Assembly (NCBI GenBank): GCA_944325005.1
Contig: CALUYO010000007.1
Coordinates: 21,623-85,622 of the forward strand
Length of the DNA: 64,000 nt
From: Candidatus Gastranaerophilales bacterium
GTDB taxonomy: Bacteria > Cyanobacteriota > Vampirovibrionia > Gastranaerophilales > Gastranaerophilaceae
Direction: 5' to 3'
A program made the position numbers and the translations under genes. Below are positions 27,026 to 35,858 of the stretch, piece by piece. Each line of letters begins with the position of its first letter. Position 1 is the first letter of the stretch. A model generated the notes under the pieces. That model ran no database searches. It was not told the DNA's origin and worked only from the letters and a program-made list of their open reading frames with translations.

Positions 27026-27109
27026 TAAAAGCACCGCCGTAATAAAGACGATGCTTTTTTTATATATAAAATCTGGCAAATTTAATATATTTCTTTTTTG
27101 CCGCGTATT

Positions 27110-27481
27110 TTATGAAAGTGCCATTAAAGCTTTCACAGAACGCGCATTATCTCTAACTTCTTCATCAGAGTGCATTTCAACAGTATCTTCGAGAATTTTC
27201 ATAGCTTCTGACTTATCATCAAGAGATAATAATTCATTAATTGTGCTCATAGCAACAACTGTTGACATATCATTGATACCTTTGCCTTTGTTTGTAATAA
27301 CAATTTTCAAAGAATCATGCATATTTTTTTTCACTAACGCACGTGCAGTCATCTCTCTAATTGCATCTACTTTAGAATTAGTCCCAACGTCTTCTAAAAT
27401 AGAAATTGTTTCGGGATTAGGATTTAAACCCAAACCCTCAATTACATTTGTTACATCTTTAACTATTTTTTTATCTACCAT
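27110..27481 (-). CDS. Small HEAT-like helical protein, unknown function
   Basis: 123 residues, all-helical with amphipathic repeats of about 35 residues (PNPETISILEDVGTNSKVDA, MSTVVAMSTINELLSLDDKS, AMKILEDTVEMHSDEEVRDN). Soluble, acidic. AAGGGGAAG precedes the ATG. It follows the gene at 27500 by 18 bases, so the two form a unit. Family not recognised. Confidence 0.7.
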   Translation of the reverse strand: MVDKKIVKDVTNVIEGLGLNPNPETISILEDVGTNSKVDAIREMTARALVKKNMHDSLKIVITNKGKGINDMSTVVAMSTINELLSLDDKSEAMKILEDTVEMHSDEEVRDNARSVKALMALS

Positions 27482-27499
27482 TTTACTTCCCCTTCTCTA

Positions 27500-28015
27500 T
27501 TATGCAGCAGCTTCCCATTGTGCAATTTTGTCAGTTGCAAGCTGTCTTGCCGCAGCCATGTCATCCATTTTTGATACAGACTTCACAGAAATTCCGGAAG
27601 ATATCAGATCAGATACAGATGTATTAAGAGTATCTTTCATAGAATTAAACATTGAAACAGCCTTCTCTTTTGCAGGAGTAAATGAAATTTCAATATTGTT
27701 CAACTTATTCCAGCCGTTAACAACATTTTCTTTCATTCTGTTACCAAATGCAACAACTGAATTGATCATGTTCTGAAACTTTTCTCCAATTCCGGAGATA
27801 GAGCCAACCAGTGCACTTGCTTTTAATTTTCCTGTAAAACTTGGCTGATCAGCCTTTTTAGAAGAAGATTCAAAAACATCTGCAGTTAACACATTACCTT
27901 TGAATGATGATGCTGCAAAAGGATTTGTTGAATTTGAATTTCTTTGAGTTGTTGTTTCGTGTTTGCTGGTATTAAATAAGCGTTCACGAATTGATGGAAT
28001 TGATAAATTTGCCAT
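27500..28015 (-). CDS. Hypothetical protein with FxG motifs
   Basis: 171 residues from ATG 28015 (MANLSIPSIRERLF), chosen because AAAGGA lies 9 bases upstream; a longer in-frame start at 28084 has none. The first 70 residues are Ser/Thr/Asn-rich and contain SSFKGN and PSFTGK, similar to motifs in the proteins at 14218 and 58901. The rest is helical and amphipathic, without a clear signal peptide. Function unknown. Confidence 0.65.
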   Translation of the reverse strand: MANLSIPSIRERLFNTSKHETTTQRNSNSTNPFAASSFKGNVLTADVFESSSKKADQPSFTGKLKASALVGSISGIGEKFQNMINSVVAFGNRMKENVVNGWNKLNNIEISFTPAKEKAVSMFNSMKDTLNTSVSDLISSGISVKSVSKMDDMAAARQLATDKIAQWEAAA

Positions 28016-28152
28016 TGTTAGTATCCTTTCGTATAACTTTATCGACCTTAATAGAATATCATTATAAAAAATATAATGGCTCAACCTTTTGGAGTATTAT
28101 TATTTGAATTTCTTATACTTTAGTTGTAAAATTAATCAGAAAGGTTATTAAT

Positions 28153-28932
28153 ATGACGGAATATGAAAATTTAAATAAATTGATAGAAACAGTACGTACA
28201 TTACGTTCTCCACAGGGTTGTGAGTGGGACAGGGCACAAACACACAAGACCTTGCGCCCGAACATGCTTGAGGAAGCCTATGAGGCAGTAGATGCCATGA
28301 ATTCAGGCGATATAAAACACCTGAAAGAAGAACTAGGTGACGTTCTTTTACAAGTACTGTTGCACGCCCAGATAGCAGACGATGAAGGAAATTTCAACCT
28401 TGACGATGTCGCAAAAGGATTAAATGAAAAACTTATTCACCGCCATCCGCATGTATTTGGAAATGTCAAGGTTAATTCAACACAAGATATAATTGACAAT
28501 TGGGATAAGTTAAAAAAGGAAGAAAAACCGCACAGAAGATCAGCAATGGATGGAATTTCAAAATCCCAGTCTGCGTTAATGAGTGCACAAAAAATTAGCA
28601 AACGCGCGGTGAAACATGGTTTTGAATGGCCTGATGAAGCATCTTTATATGACTGTATTTCCTCAGAATTTCAGGAATTCAAAGATGCAGTAAAGGAAAA
28701 CGATAAAGACCATATGGAAGAAGAAATGGGAGATATACTGTTTGCAATCGTTAACCTTGCACGTTGGAATAAAATTGACGCTGAACAGGCCCTCTTAAAT
28801 GCAAATAAAAAGTTCATGGCACGCTTCAGGAAAATGGAAGAATTAGCAGAAAAACCGTTAGAAAATTATGATTTTCGGGAATATGATATATTATGGAAGC
28901 GGGCCAAGGAAAGCATATCAACTAATTGTTAA
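28153..28932 (+). CDS. mazG: Nucleoside triphosphate pyrophosphohydrolase MazG
   Basis: 259 residues with two MazG domains. The first has the EExxE...ExxD metal site (MLEEAYEAVDAM, LKEELGDVLLQVLLHAQIA), the second EFQEFKDAVKEN and MEEEMGDILFAIVN. Linker motif RHPHVFG and NWDKLKKEEK are typical. Cleans damaged NTPs and lowers (p)ppGpp in some bacteria. AAAGG upstream of ATG. Confidence 0.94.
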   Translation: MTEYENLNKLIETVRTLRSPQGCEWDRAQTHKTLRPNMLEEAYEAVDAMNSGDIKHLKEELGDVLLQVLLHAQIADDEGNFNLDDVAKGLNEKLIHRHPHVFGNVKVNSTQDIIDNWDKLKKEEKPHRRSAMDGISKSQSALMSAQKISKRAVKHGFEWPDEASLYDCISSEFQEFKDAVKENDKDHMEEEMGDILFAIVNLARWNKIDAEQALLNANKKFMARFRKMEELAEKPLENYDFREYDILWKRAKESISTNC

Positions 28933-29019
28933 CAAATGTAAAGTATCGTTACCCCAAAAAAGCAATTCCTAAATAAAAAAATCCTTTATATAAATATACA
29001 GGAAAGAGGATAAGATTTT

Positions 29020-29223
29020 ATGAAAGAACAGGAATTAAATACTTTGATGTCTGTAGTTTCAGACCCCATTAAAAATGTTTATAAAATTGAATCAAGAAAA
29101 GACTTGGAAGAAATTCAACGTATTATAAGAATTTTCAATATTTCTGAAAGTCAGCATAATAAACATGCAATGCTTTCTATTAAAAATCTTGCCACTTTGA
29201 GATTAGTTTTAAGCAACAATTAA
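29020..29223 (+). CDS. Small hypothetical protein
   Basis: 67 residues, charged, helical, no membrane segment (MKEQELNTLMSVVSDPIKNV at the start, LRLVLSNN at the end). A good ribosome site (GGAAAGAGG) and a strong terminator 30 bases after the stop support it as a real gene. Family not recognised. Confidence 0.6.
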   Translation: MKEQELNTLMSVVSDPIKNVYKIESRKDLEEIQRIIRIFNISESQHNKHAMLSIKNLATLRLVLSNN

Positions 29224-29253
29224 TACTCTTGCCCATAATAAAATCCATAATAT

Positions 29254-29279
29254 AAAAGCCCTGAATATTCAGGGCTTTG
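29254..29279 (+). terminator. Terminator after the 67-residue gene
   Basis: Long perfect palindrome AAAGCCCTGAA/TTCAGGGCTTT followed by GCTGTTTTT. Confidence 0.75.
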
Positions 29280-29311
29280 CTGTTTTTATAATATTTTATA
29301 ATATATATTTG

Positions 29312-30021
29312 CTAATAAGTCATTTCCCAATTATCATTTAAGATTTTGCCGAAACATCCCCACCAATAAGTTCCGCTAGAACCGGCAGAACATATAGTTG
29401 TAAATAGTTCTTCTCTTTGTTCTTTAGATAATGGCGCTGTCAATGTCAGCCCCGGGTTGCTGTCATCAATCATGGCATTTTCATATAGCATAAGAGGGAA
29501 AGTATCTCTTCCTATAATATTGGGGCCATTAGGACCATTTGTATCAACATACAACTGAACACGTCCGTTGGTATTTCCAGAAACAGCAAAAGAAGCGCCA
29601 CTTGCCAGAACAAATTTGTTAAACCCGGAAGCGAAAAGATCCCCCATACTTGCACCATTCAGACGTTTGTATTCATTAGCAAAACAAGGAGTACTATCGG
29701 TCCCGCAATCAGTAACAACTTTAAAATAAGTTTTTACCCAGTTTGCTGCAGAAGCTGTAGAAGTTAATCCGGCTTCCTTCAAATTTATTGCGTTTCTGTC
29801 CGTCATATATTGTAAAGCTGCTTGCTGAGCTTCATTATAAACCTTATGCAATTGCGTTACATAAGTCTTTCGCTGGTGATTTTGCATCAACGTAGGAACA
29901 GTCATGGCAGAAACAACTCCTATTATTCCCAGCGTGACCAAGACCTCTGCTAATGTAAAACCCAGATAGGAGCTTAGATTACGCCCCCCCCCCGCGTTTC
30001 ATATTTGAATAATTTTTTCAT
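29312..30021 (-). CDS. Prepilin-type protein, phase-variable, frame broken (OFF at C10)
   Basis: Same 5' cassette as the gene at 26280: ATG at 30021, nine codons, C10 tract, then a stop in that frame. The pilin frame (about 217 residues from the peptidase site, ending CFGKILNDNWEMTY) opens again with C11. The mature protein has NGPNGPNIIGRDTF and a central region unlike the other prepilins. Own promoter at 30044-30072. The pilin body is undamaged, so a reversible switch is more likely than decay. Confidence 0.8.
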
Positions 30022-30035
30022 TTGTGCTCCTTTCT
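29832..30035. repeat. 204-bp direct repeat, copy 2 (prepilin 5' cassette)
   Basis: Identical by eye to 26779-26982, including tract length. Confidence 0.85.
29984..29993. repeat. C10 homopolymer tract (OFF)
   Basis: Ten cytosines flanked by G in the prepilin leader. Requires C11 for an open frame. Confidence 0.9.
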
Positions 30036-30043
30036 TTATTTTC

Positions 30044-30072
30044 ATTTTAGCATATATTTCTATATTCTTCAA
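30044..30072 (-). promoter_or_regulatory. Promoter of the 29312 prepilin
   Basis: Minus strand TTGAAG, 17-bp spacer, TAAAAT. It lies outside the 204-bp repeat, so this gene has a different promoter sequence from its twin. Confidence 0.65.
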
Positions 30073-30075
30073 TAT

Positions 30076-31347
30076 TTAACCTATAAGGGTATTTATAAAA
30101 TCTGTTACTTCTTTCATCGAATATATATCTTTTACTATAAAAAAATCTTTGCCGGTTTGTTCTTTTACATAAGAAAGAGTTTTTCCGTCAAGAAAATCTT
30201 CTGAATAAGGTTTAAGCATAACTGAAGGAATAATTATCGTATCTGCATCAATATCTTTTACTGTTTTGATTAAATCATCAGTAGTTATCAGTCCCGCAAC
30301 AGTTATATCACTACCCCAATAATCTGATTTAACAGGATTAACAGTTACCGTTAAATTTTTTATTTTATTGAGTTTTATTGCAATTTTGTCAATTGCATAT
30401 TTTGCAGCATAACTTGTGGCAAAAGACAGTTTTAACGGTTTATTTATTTTATCAGGCAACTTCTGCAACTTAAAATCATCCAGAAGCATTCTCAAAGCCC
30501 CCACACCATCGTCCAGCTGATTAAAGTTACCGTAATATTTTGCCGGAGGAATATCCATGCAAGCAAGCAGAAAAAATTCATCAGAACAACACACCCGCTT
30601 ATATTTAGAAGCTATTTTAATTGTTTCTTCCGCACATTTTTTATCTACCTGTTTTAATCCTTCTTTACGAAATTGGGTAACGCCAACAGGCACAATAGCT
30701 ACAGATAAAACCGTATTTTTTAATTTTGCAAGATCGGAAAGAGTCCTTTCCAACTCGTTACCGTCATTATATCCGGGACATAATACAATTTGCGCATGAA
30801 ACGGAATTTTATTTTCCCTAAACCATTTTAAATTTTCCAGAGCCTTTCCGGCATTAGGGTTTCTAAGCATTTTAACACGCAAGTCAGGATTTGTAGTGTG
30901 CACTGATACATAAAACGGCCCGAGATGCATACGTTTTATACGTTCCTTATCTTTTTCCGTTAAATTTGTAAGTGTTATATAAGTTCCTTGAAGATAAGAT
31001 AATCTGTAATCATCATCTTTAACATATAAAGTTTCTCTTAATCCCTTTGGCTGCTGGTCAACAAAGCAGAAAATACAGTGGTTTAAACATGGTTTAACCC
31101 TGTCAAATACAGCACTTTCAAAAATTATTCCAAGATCTTCATCATAATCTTTTTCCAGTTCTATAACTTCAACTTCACCATCAGCCTTTTTTATCTCAAG
31201 AGTTAAACATTCTGATTTACACAAAAAATTATAGTCAATCATATCAAGCATCTCCATCTCATCAATTGATATGATTTCGTCACCCATTTTAATGTCCAGT
31301 TCCTGAGCAATCGAGCCTTCAACAATTCCACTAACTATTGCCGGCAT
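30076..31347 (-). CDS. DUF512 protein: PDZ-like plus radical-SAM-like FeS domain
   Basis: 423 residues. N-terminal PDZ-like segment (GSIAQELDIKMGDEIISIDE), then a cysteine cluster CLNHCIFCFVDQQPKGLR resembling a radical SAM site, the block YVSVHTTNPDLRVKMLRN, and the C-terminal DUF512 domain. The same architecture is annotated as a cyanobacterial FeS oxidoreductase and is found in clostridia. Function unknown; a redox or maturation role is inferred. It overlaps the 3' end of the PadR-type gene by 17 bases, so they are cotranscribed. Confidence 0.88.
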   Translation of the reverse strand: MPAIVSGIVEGSIAQELDIKMGDEIISIDEMEMLDMIDYNFLCKSECLTLEIKKADGEVEVIELEKDYDEDLGIIFESAVFDRVKPCLNHCIFCFVDQQPKGLRETLYVKDDDYRLSYLQGTYITLTNLTEKDKERIKRMHLGPFYVSVHTTNPDLRVKMLRNPNAGKALENLKWFRENKIPFHAQIVLCPGYNDGNELERTLSDLAKLKNTVLSVAIVPVGVTQFRKEGLKQVDKKCAEETIKIASKYKRVCCSDEFFLLACMDIPPAKYYGNFNQLDDGVGALRMLLDDFKLQKLPDKINKPLKLSFATSYAAKYAIDKIAIKLNKIKNLTVTVNPVKSDYWGSDITVAGLITTDDLIKTVKDIDADTIIIPSVMLKPYSEDFLDGKTLSYVKEQTGKDFFIVKDIYSMKEVTDFINTLIG

Positions 31348-31855
31348 TATCTTTCTCCAATCCTTCTATAATAGTTATAAAGTTTGAAAATTCGCAAACC
31401 GCATTATCAAGAATAATTTTCTGATAAAAATTAATATGATTATATTCATCATTTAAAATATTTTGCGCAGAAATTTTAAATTGCATAGCTTTTGACTTTA
31501 TAGAAAAAAATAATCTGTTTCGCTCTGATACATCCAAACAGTCAGAACAGCAAAGTTTCACACGTGCATTTGAAAGAAATTGGAGCGGATTATCACTAAA
31601 ATTTTCTAACAACAAGCGTTTTAATTCAGATATCCCGTTTCTTGAAATTTCATAGTAAACAGACAGTTTCCCTCCATCAGACATACTTTTTCTAGAGCTC
31701 AAACACTGTTTTTCTTCCAAACGACGGAGGGCCGGTTTTAATGCCCCGAAACTGGGTCTTGTGAAAGGAGCAAAAATGTCTTCAATACGCTTTTGAACAG
31801 CATACATAGTTAAATCTCTTTTAAGCAAAACATATAAAATCAGAAGTTCTATCAT
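31331..31855 (-). CDS. PadR-like transcriptional regulator
   Basis: 174 residues. Winged helix at the N-terminus (LLILYVLLKRDLTMYAVQKR, FGALKPALRRLEEKQCL, YYEISRNGISEL) and a helical C-terminal domain of the Vir_act_alpha_C type. Two Cys pairs (KLCCSDCLD) near the middle are unusual and might sense metal or redox. The ATG lies 6 bases after a TATTCT box with TTGATT upstream and has no ribosome site. Overlaps the DUF512 gene, which it may regulate. Confidence 0.75.
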   Translation of the reverse strand: MIELLILYVLLKRDLTMYAVQKRIEDIFAPFTRPSFGALKPALRRLEEKQCLSSRKSMSDGGKLSVYYEISRNGISELKRLLLENFSDNPLQFLSNARVKLCCSDCLDVSERNRLFFSIKSKAMQFKISAQNILNDEYNHINFYQKIILDNAVCEFSNFITIIEGLEKDNAGNS

Positions 31856-31861
31856 ACCCGA

Positions 31862-31890
31862 AGAATACCATAAACCAACTGTTCAATCAA
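31862..31890 (-). promoter_or_regulatory. Promoter of the padR-like gene, probable leaderless start
   Basis: Minus strand TTGATT, 17-bp spacer, TATTCT, 6 bases, ATG. Confidence 0.55.
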
Positions 31891-31923
31891 TTTATTACAA
31901 AATATAATTCAACAGCGGGATAA

Positions 31924-31952
31924 TTGCTTTTAATACAGGATTAAGATAAAAT
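31924..31952 (+). promoter_or_regulatory. Promoter of the oppF-like gene, probable leaderless start
   Basis: TTGCTT, 17-bp spacer, TAAAAT, 6 bases, ATG at 31959. Divergent from the padR promoter. Confidence 0.6.
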
Positions 31953-31958
31953 TGCAAT

Positions 31959-32918
31959 ATGCAAGAGAAACAAACACTGGTAAATATTAAAAATCTTTAC
32001 GTAGAATACCATACGAATAAAGGTATTTTAGGCGGTAAAAAAACTATCCATGCAGTAAACGGTGTATCGCTGGATATACATAAGGGAGAAATTCTTGCAA
32101 TAGCAGGAGAATCCGGATGCGGGAAATCAACGCTTGCCAAAGCAATGATTCAGCTTGAGCCGGCCAAATCCGGAGAAATTATATTTGATGAAAAAAATAC
32201 TCTTAAATTAGATAAAAACGGTTTAAAAGATTTCAGAAAACAGGCGCAAATGGTCTTTCAAAACCCTTATGCAAGCTTAAATCCGAAAATGAAAATTATA
32301 GATATCCTAAAAGAACCGCTTGAAATAAATACTGATTATTCAAAAGAAAAAATTGAAGAAATAGTAAAAGAAAAAATAAAACTTGTCGGCTTAGACGAAA
32401 ACTGTCTTGATTTATTCCCGCATGAATTTTCAGGAGGTCAGAGGCAGAGAATAGCAATAGCAAGGGCACTTGTATTAAACCCGGAATTTATTCTTGCAGA
32501 CGAACCCGTCAGCGCTCTTGATGTAAGTATTCAGGCTCAGGTTATAAATCTTTTAAAAGAACTTAAAGAAAAATATAATCTGACAATCGTTCTGATTACA
32601 CACGATATGAGCGTAATTCAATATCTTGCAGACAGGGTGGCAATTATGTATCTCGGAGAAATTGTTGAGTCAGGAAAAACCTCAGACATTTTCAGTTCCC
32701 CGCTGCATCCATACACAAAAGCTCTTTTAAGTTCTGTTCCGCAAATTAATAATTCCGGCAAAAAAATTATATTAAAAGGAGATTTACCGTCTCCGGCAAA
32801 CCTTCCTGCGGGGTGTAAATTCCACACACGCTGCCCTTACGTTATGGGAAAATGTAAAGAATGTGTTCCGGAAGAAAAAGGAATTTCGCACAGAGTAAAA
32901 TGTTTCCTATATGAATAA
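31959..32918 (+). CDS. Oligopeptide/dipeptide ABC transporter ATP-binding protein (OppF/DppF-like)
   Basis: 319 residues: Walker A GESGCGKST, Q-loop MVFQNPYASLNP, signature FSGGQRQRIAIARAL, Walker B ILADEPVSALD, and the oligopeptide-type C-terminal extension with CKFHTRCPYVMGKCKECVPE. Usually paired with OppB/C/D, which are not adjacent here. The ATG follows a -10 box by 6 bases. Confidence 0.9.
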   Translation: MQEKQTLVNIKNLYVEYHTNKGILGGKKTIHAVNGVSLDIHKGEILAIAGESGCGKSTLAKAMIQLEPAKSGEIIFDEKNTLKLDKNGLKDFRKQAQMVFQNPYASLNPKMKIIDILKEPLEINTDYSKEKIEEIVKEKIKLVGLDENCLDLFPHEFSGGQRQRIAIARALVLNPEFILADEPVSALDVSIQAQVINLLKELKEKYNLTIVLITHDMSVIQYLADRVAIMYLGEIVESGKTSDIFSSPLHPYTKALLSSVPQINNSGKKIILKGDLPSPANLPAGCKFHTRCPYVMGKCKECVPEEKGISHRVKCFLYE

Positions 32919-32925
32919 TCTGTGC

Positions 32926-32931
32926 TATAAT
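32926..32931 (+). promoter_or_regulatory. -10 box of smpB, probable leaderless start
   Basis: TATAAT 6 bases before the ATG at 32938, inside the end region of the oppF-like gene. The -35 is weak. Confidence 0.45.
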
Positions 32932-32937
32932 CTGCCT

Positions 32938-33390
32938 ATGGACAGAAAAGTTATTACAACAAACAGAAAAGCATTTCACGACTACACTATTTTAGAAAAA
33001 TATGTAGCCGGAATTGTGCTGACAGGAACTGAAATTAAATCTATTAGAAAAAATGCAATTAATTTAAAAGACAGCTTCTGTAAAATTGAAGATAATGAAA
33101 TTTTTCTGTACAACTGTCACATTTCGCCGTATGAGCAAGGTAACAGATTTAACCACGATGCAGAACGCGTAAGAAAATTGCTGCTGAATAAAAAAGAAAT
33201 CCTGAAAATGCACACAAAAGTAAAACAGGATAACTATACAATCGTACCATTAGAAGTATTTTTGTCGCATGGATTTGCAAAAATTGAAATCGGACTTGCA
33301 AAAGGTAAAAAAGTTCACGATAAACGTGAGGACATTGCAAAAAAAGATATGAAACGCGAAATGGACAGAGCATCCAAAATCAGGTATTAA
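32938..33390 (+). CDS. smpB: SsrA-binding protein SmpB
   Basis: 150 residues from ATG 32938 (MDRKVITTNRKAFHDY), the normal family length; an upstream in-frame start would overlap the previous gene. Signatures: AGIVLTGTEIKSIRKNAINLKDSF, YNCHISPYEQGN, LAKGKKVHDKRE, and a basic tail. Binds tmRNA for ribosome rescue. Confidence 0.95.
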   Translation: MDRKVITTNRKAFHDYTILEKYVAGIVLTGTEIKSIRKNAINLKDSFCKIEDNEIFLYNCHISPYEQGNRFNHDAERVRKLLLNKKEILKMHTKVKQDNYTIVPLEVFLSHGFAKIEIGLAKGKKVHDKREDIAKKDMKREMDRASKIRY

Positions 33391-33407
33391 ATTCGGAGAA
33401 ATAAAGT

Positions 33408-34382
33408 ATGAAGGTTGTAATTTTAGGCAAAGGAGAAATGCTCTCTAACCTGATAGAAGGGACTATTGATGCCGGATGCAATATTGCCGGAGTTTTCAGG
33501 TATGAAAGAACTGTAATACCTCCTGTTTTGCTCGCGATAAGAGATTTTTTCAAAAGTTCTCCTGATGTAACATTGATTAAACAAAATAAGCTTCACGAAA
33601 TTAAATGTAGTTCTGCAAATTCTGAAAAATTTAAGAATGAAATTTTAAAACTCAATGCAGACATAATTCTTGTCGGTACATGGCATGAAAAACTGAAAAA
33701 AGAAATTATTGACCTTCCGGTAATAGCATCGGTAAATGTTCATCCGTCATTCCTGCCTAAATACCGCGGACCAAATCCTTATTTACAAACAATTCTTCGA
33801 GGAGAAAAAGAATCCGGAATTACTTTTCACTTGATTAATGAGGACTTTGACAGGGGTTCTATTCTTGCCCAGCAAAAAATAAGCATATATCCCGGCGATA
33901 CAGGAAAAGAATTAAAAGAACGAACAGTCTATACTGCAAGATTAATGTGCACTGAAGTTCTTAACAAATTAAATGAAGGTCTGATAATCCCAGTAAACCA
34001 GAATGAAAAAGAAGCAACATATTACCCAAACATTAAACCGGAAGATATGATGCTTGATTTTAATAAAGAAACAGCAGAACAAATACATGCAAGAATACGC
34101 GCATTTCATCCGTGGCTTCCATGTTATGTTACTTATAAAAATAAATACTTTATTCCAAATCCTTATAAACTAAAAATTTTAGACGAAGAACAGACAAATA
34201 AAATACTGAAAAAGCATAGTATTACAAACCCTAAACTCGGAGATATAATAAATACAAATTATAAATCACGCTCAATTACAATAATGTGCAAAGATTGGAA
34301 ATCAATAAAAATGAGCGGAACATATCTTTACGGATTTTTTAATAAACCGTTTACGATGATGTTTATAAAAAATATCCTTTAG
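33408..34382 (+). CDS. Formyltransferase, methionyl-tRNA formyltransferase-like
   Basis: 324 residues. The formyltransferase core has VNVHPSFLPKYRGPNPYL (Asn and His of the active site) and FDRGSILAQQ (catalytic Asp). This fits Fmt, but the N-terminus and the short C-terminal domain (IRAFHPWLPCYVTYKNKYF) diverge, and no def gene is next to it. A sugar formyltransferase is an alternative. Ribosome site CGGAGAAATAAAGT before the ATG; converges with hydG. Confidence 0.7.
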   Translation: MKVVILGKGEMLSNLIEGTIDAGCNIAGVFRYERTVIPPVLLAIRDFFKSSPDVTLIKQNKLHEIKCSSANSEKFKNEILKLNADIILVGTWHEKLKKEIIDLPVIASVNVHPSFLPKYRGPNPYLQTILRGEKESGITFHLINEDFDRGSILAQQKISIYPGDTGKELKERTVYTARLMCTEVLNKLNEGLIIPVNQNEKEATYYPNIKPEDMMLDFNKETAEQIHARIRAFHPWLPCYVTYKNKYFIPNPYKLKILDEEQTNKILKKHSITNPKLGDIINTNYKSRSITIMCKDWKSIKMSGTYLYGFFNKPFTMMFIKNIL

Positions 34383-35800
34383 AAATTATAATCTCTACCG
34401 CCGGCTTCAATTTTTTGTAAATCTTCTGCAACTTTTGACTTCACACATTGCGGGCATTCAAGAATTTTAACTTCTTTTTCAATTAACGCTTCTCCAACCT
34501 TCTTAGTTTCTTGTGATGCATAATCTTCAAGATATTCTTTTAAGGTTAAAATAGCATTTGGATGGCAGAAGTTATGGATTTGTTTTTCTTTGCAGATTTC
34601 CATAAATCTGTCTCCCGTACGACCGTTTCTGTAGCAGGCTGTGCAGAAGCTCGGCAGATAACCCAGTTCCATAAGCCATTTTATAACTTCATCTAAAGGA
34701 CGTCTGTCCGAAACATCAAATTGCGCTGAATCGTCTTTTTCAGGCATAGGATTAAAATAACCTCCGACACTTGTTTTTGAACCGCCTGAAATCTGTGAAA
34801 TCCCCAGTTCAAGAACACGTTTTCTGCACTCGGCACTTTCTCTTGTTGATACAATCATGCCTGTATACGGAACGGCAATTCTTATGCAGGCAACAATTTT
34901 GGCAAATGTATCGTCATCAATTCCATTATCAAAAGTTTCGGGGTCAATATCATCAGCTTTTCTTATTCTCGGGACGCTGATAGTATGCGGGCCGACTCCG
35001 AATGCGGCTTCGAGATGCTCTGCATGCATCAAAATCCCAGCAAATTCATACCTGTAAGATTCCAGCCCGAAAAGAACACCTAAACCGACATCGTCAATTC
35101 CGCCCTGCATGGCTCTATCCATAGCTTCTGTGTGATATTTGTAATTATGTTTCGGACCTGTCGGGTGAAGTTTTTCGTAACTTTCTTTGTTATAAGTTTC
35201 TTGAAACAGGATATATGTTCCGATGCCTGCTTCATGCAGCTTTCTGTAATTTTCGACTGTAGTTGCGGCAATATTAACATTAACTCGTCTTATTGAACCG
35301 TTTTTATGTTTAATCCCGTAAATTGTTTTTATTGATTCAAGAATATATTCAAGAGGGTTGTTAACTGGATCTTCACCTGCTTCTATGGCAAGTCTTTTAT
35401 GTCCCATATCCTGAAGCGCTATAACTTCATTTTTAATCTCTACCTGAGAAAGCTTGCGTCTTGGGATATGTTTGTTTTTAGCATGATAAGGGCAATATAC
35501 GCATCCGTTTACACAGTAATTTGATAAATAGAGAGGTGCAAAAAGAACTATTCTGTTTCCGTAATAATCCAATTTTATTTTCTTTGCGAGTTCAAAAATT
35601 TCCTTATTTTTATCTTCAATATCACACGCAAGAAGAACAGATGCTTCACGGTGAGTTAAGCCTTTTCCGAGCTTAGCTTTTTCTAATATTTTATCAATAA
35701 GCTCAATATTATTTTTATTCTCATCAGCGTATTTTAAAGTATCAAGAATTTCTTCATGCGAAATAAATTCATCAGCATTGTGTGATTTCGGATTATACAT
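34379..35800 (-). CDS. hydG: [FeFe]-hydrogenase maturase HydG (tyrosine lyase)
   Basis: 473 residues, normal length. Radical SAM site CVNGCVYCPYH (CxxxCxxC) at about 95-103, QETYNKESYEKLHP, ISGGSKTSVGGY, and the C-terminal cluster site CTACYRNGRTGDRFM. HydG makes the CO and cyanide ligands of the H-cluster from tyrosine. HydE, HydF and the hydrogenase are not in this window. AGGGAGGGG precedes the ATG. Confidence 0.95.
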   Translation of the reverse strand: MYNPKSHNADEFISHEEILDTLKYADENKNNIELIDKILEKAKLGKGLTHREASVLLACDIEDKNKEIFELAKKIKLDYYGNRIVLFAPLYLSNYCVNGCVYCPYHAKNKHIPRRKLSQVEIKNEVIALQDMGHKRLAIEAGEDPVNNPLEYILESIKTIYGIKHKNGSIRRVNVNIAATTVENYRKLHEAGIGTYILFQETYNKESYEKLHPTGPKHNYKYHTEAMDRAMQGGIDDVGLGVLFGLESYRYEFAGILMHAEHLEAAFGVGPHTISVPRIRKADDIDPETFDNGIDDDTFAKIVACIRIAVPYTGMIVSTRESAECRKRVLELGISQISGGSKTSVGGYFNPMPEKDDSAQFDVSDRRPLDEVIKWLMELGYLPSFCTACYRNGRTGDRFMEICKEKQIHNFCHPNAILTLKEYLEDYASQETKKVGEALIEKEVKILECPQCVKSKVAEDLQKIEAGGRDYNF

Positions 35801-35858
35801 AATTCCCCTCCCTAGGCAAACCCATGATACAGCCGTAAAAAATAAAAGTAAATAGCTG

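Noticed and set aside
27051..27776. Open frame of 241 codons on the + strand
   Set aside because: It is antisense to two minus-strand genes with good ribosome sites and sensible protein composition; its own product is Ser/Phe/Ile-rich, typical of an antisense shadow.
26280..30021. Prepilins at 26280 and 29312 as ordinary pseudogenes
   Set aside because: The only defect in each is a one-base offset at the homopolymer; the remaining coding sequence, C-terminal signature, ribosome sites and promoters are intact.
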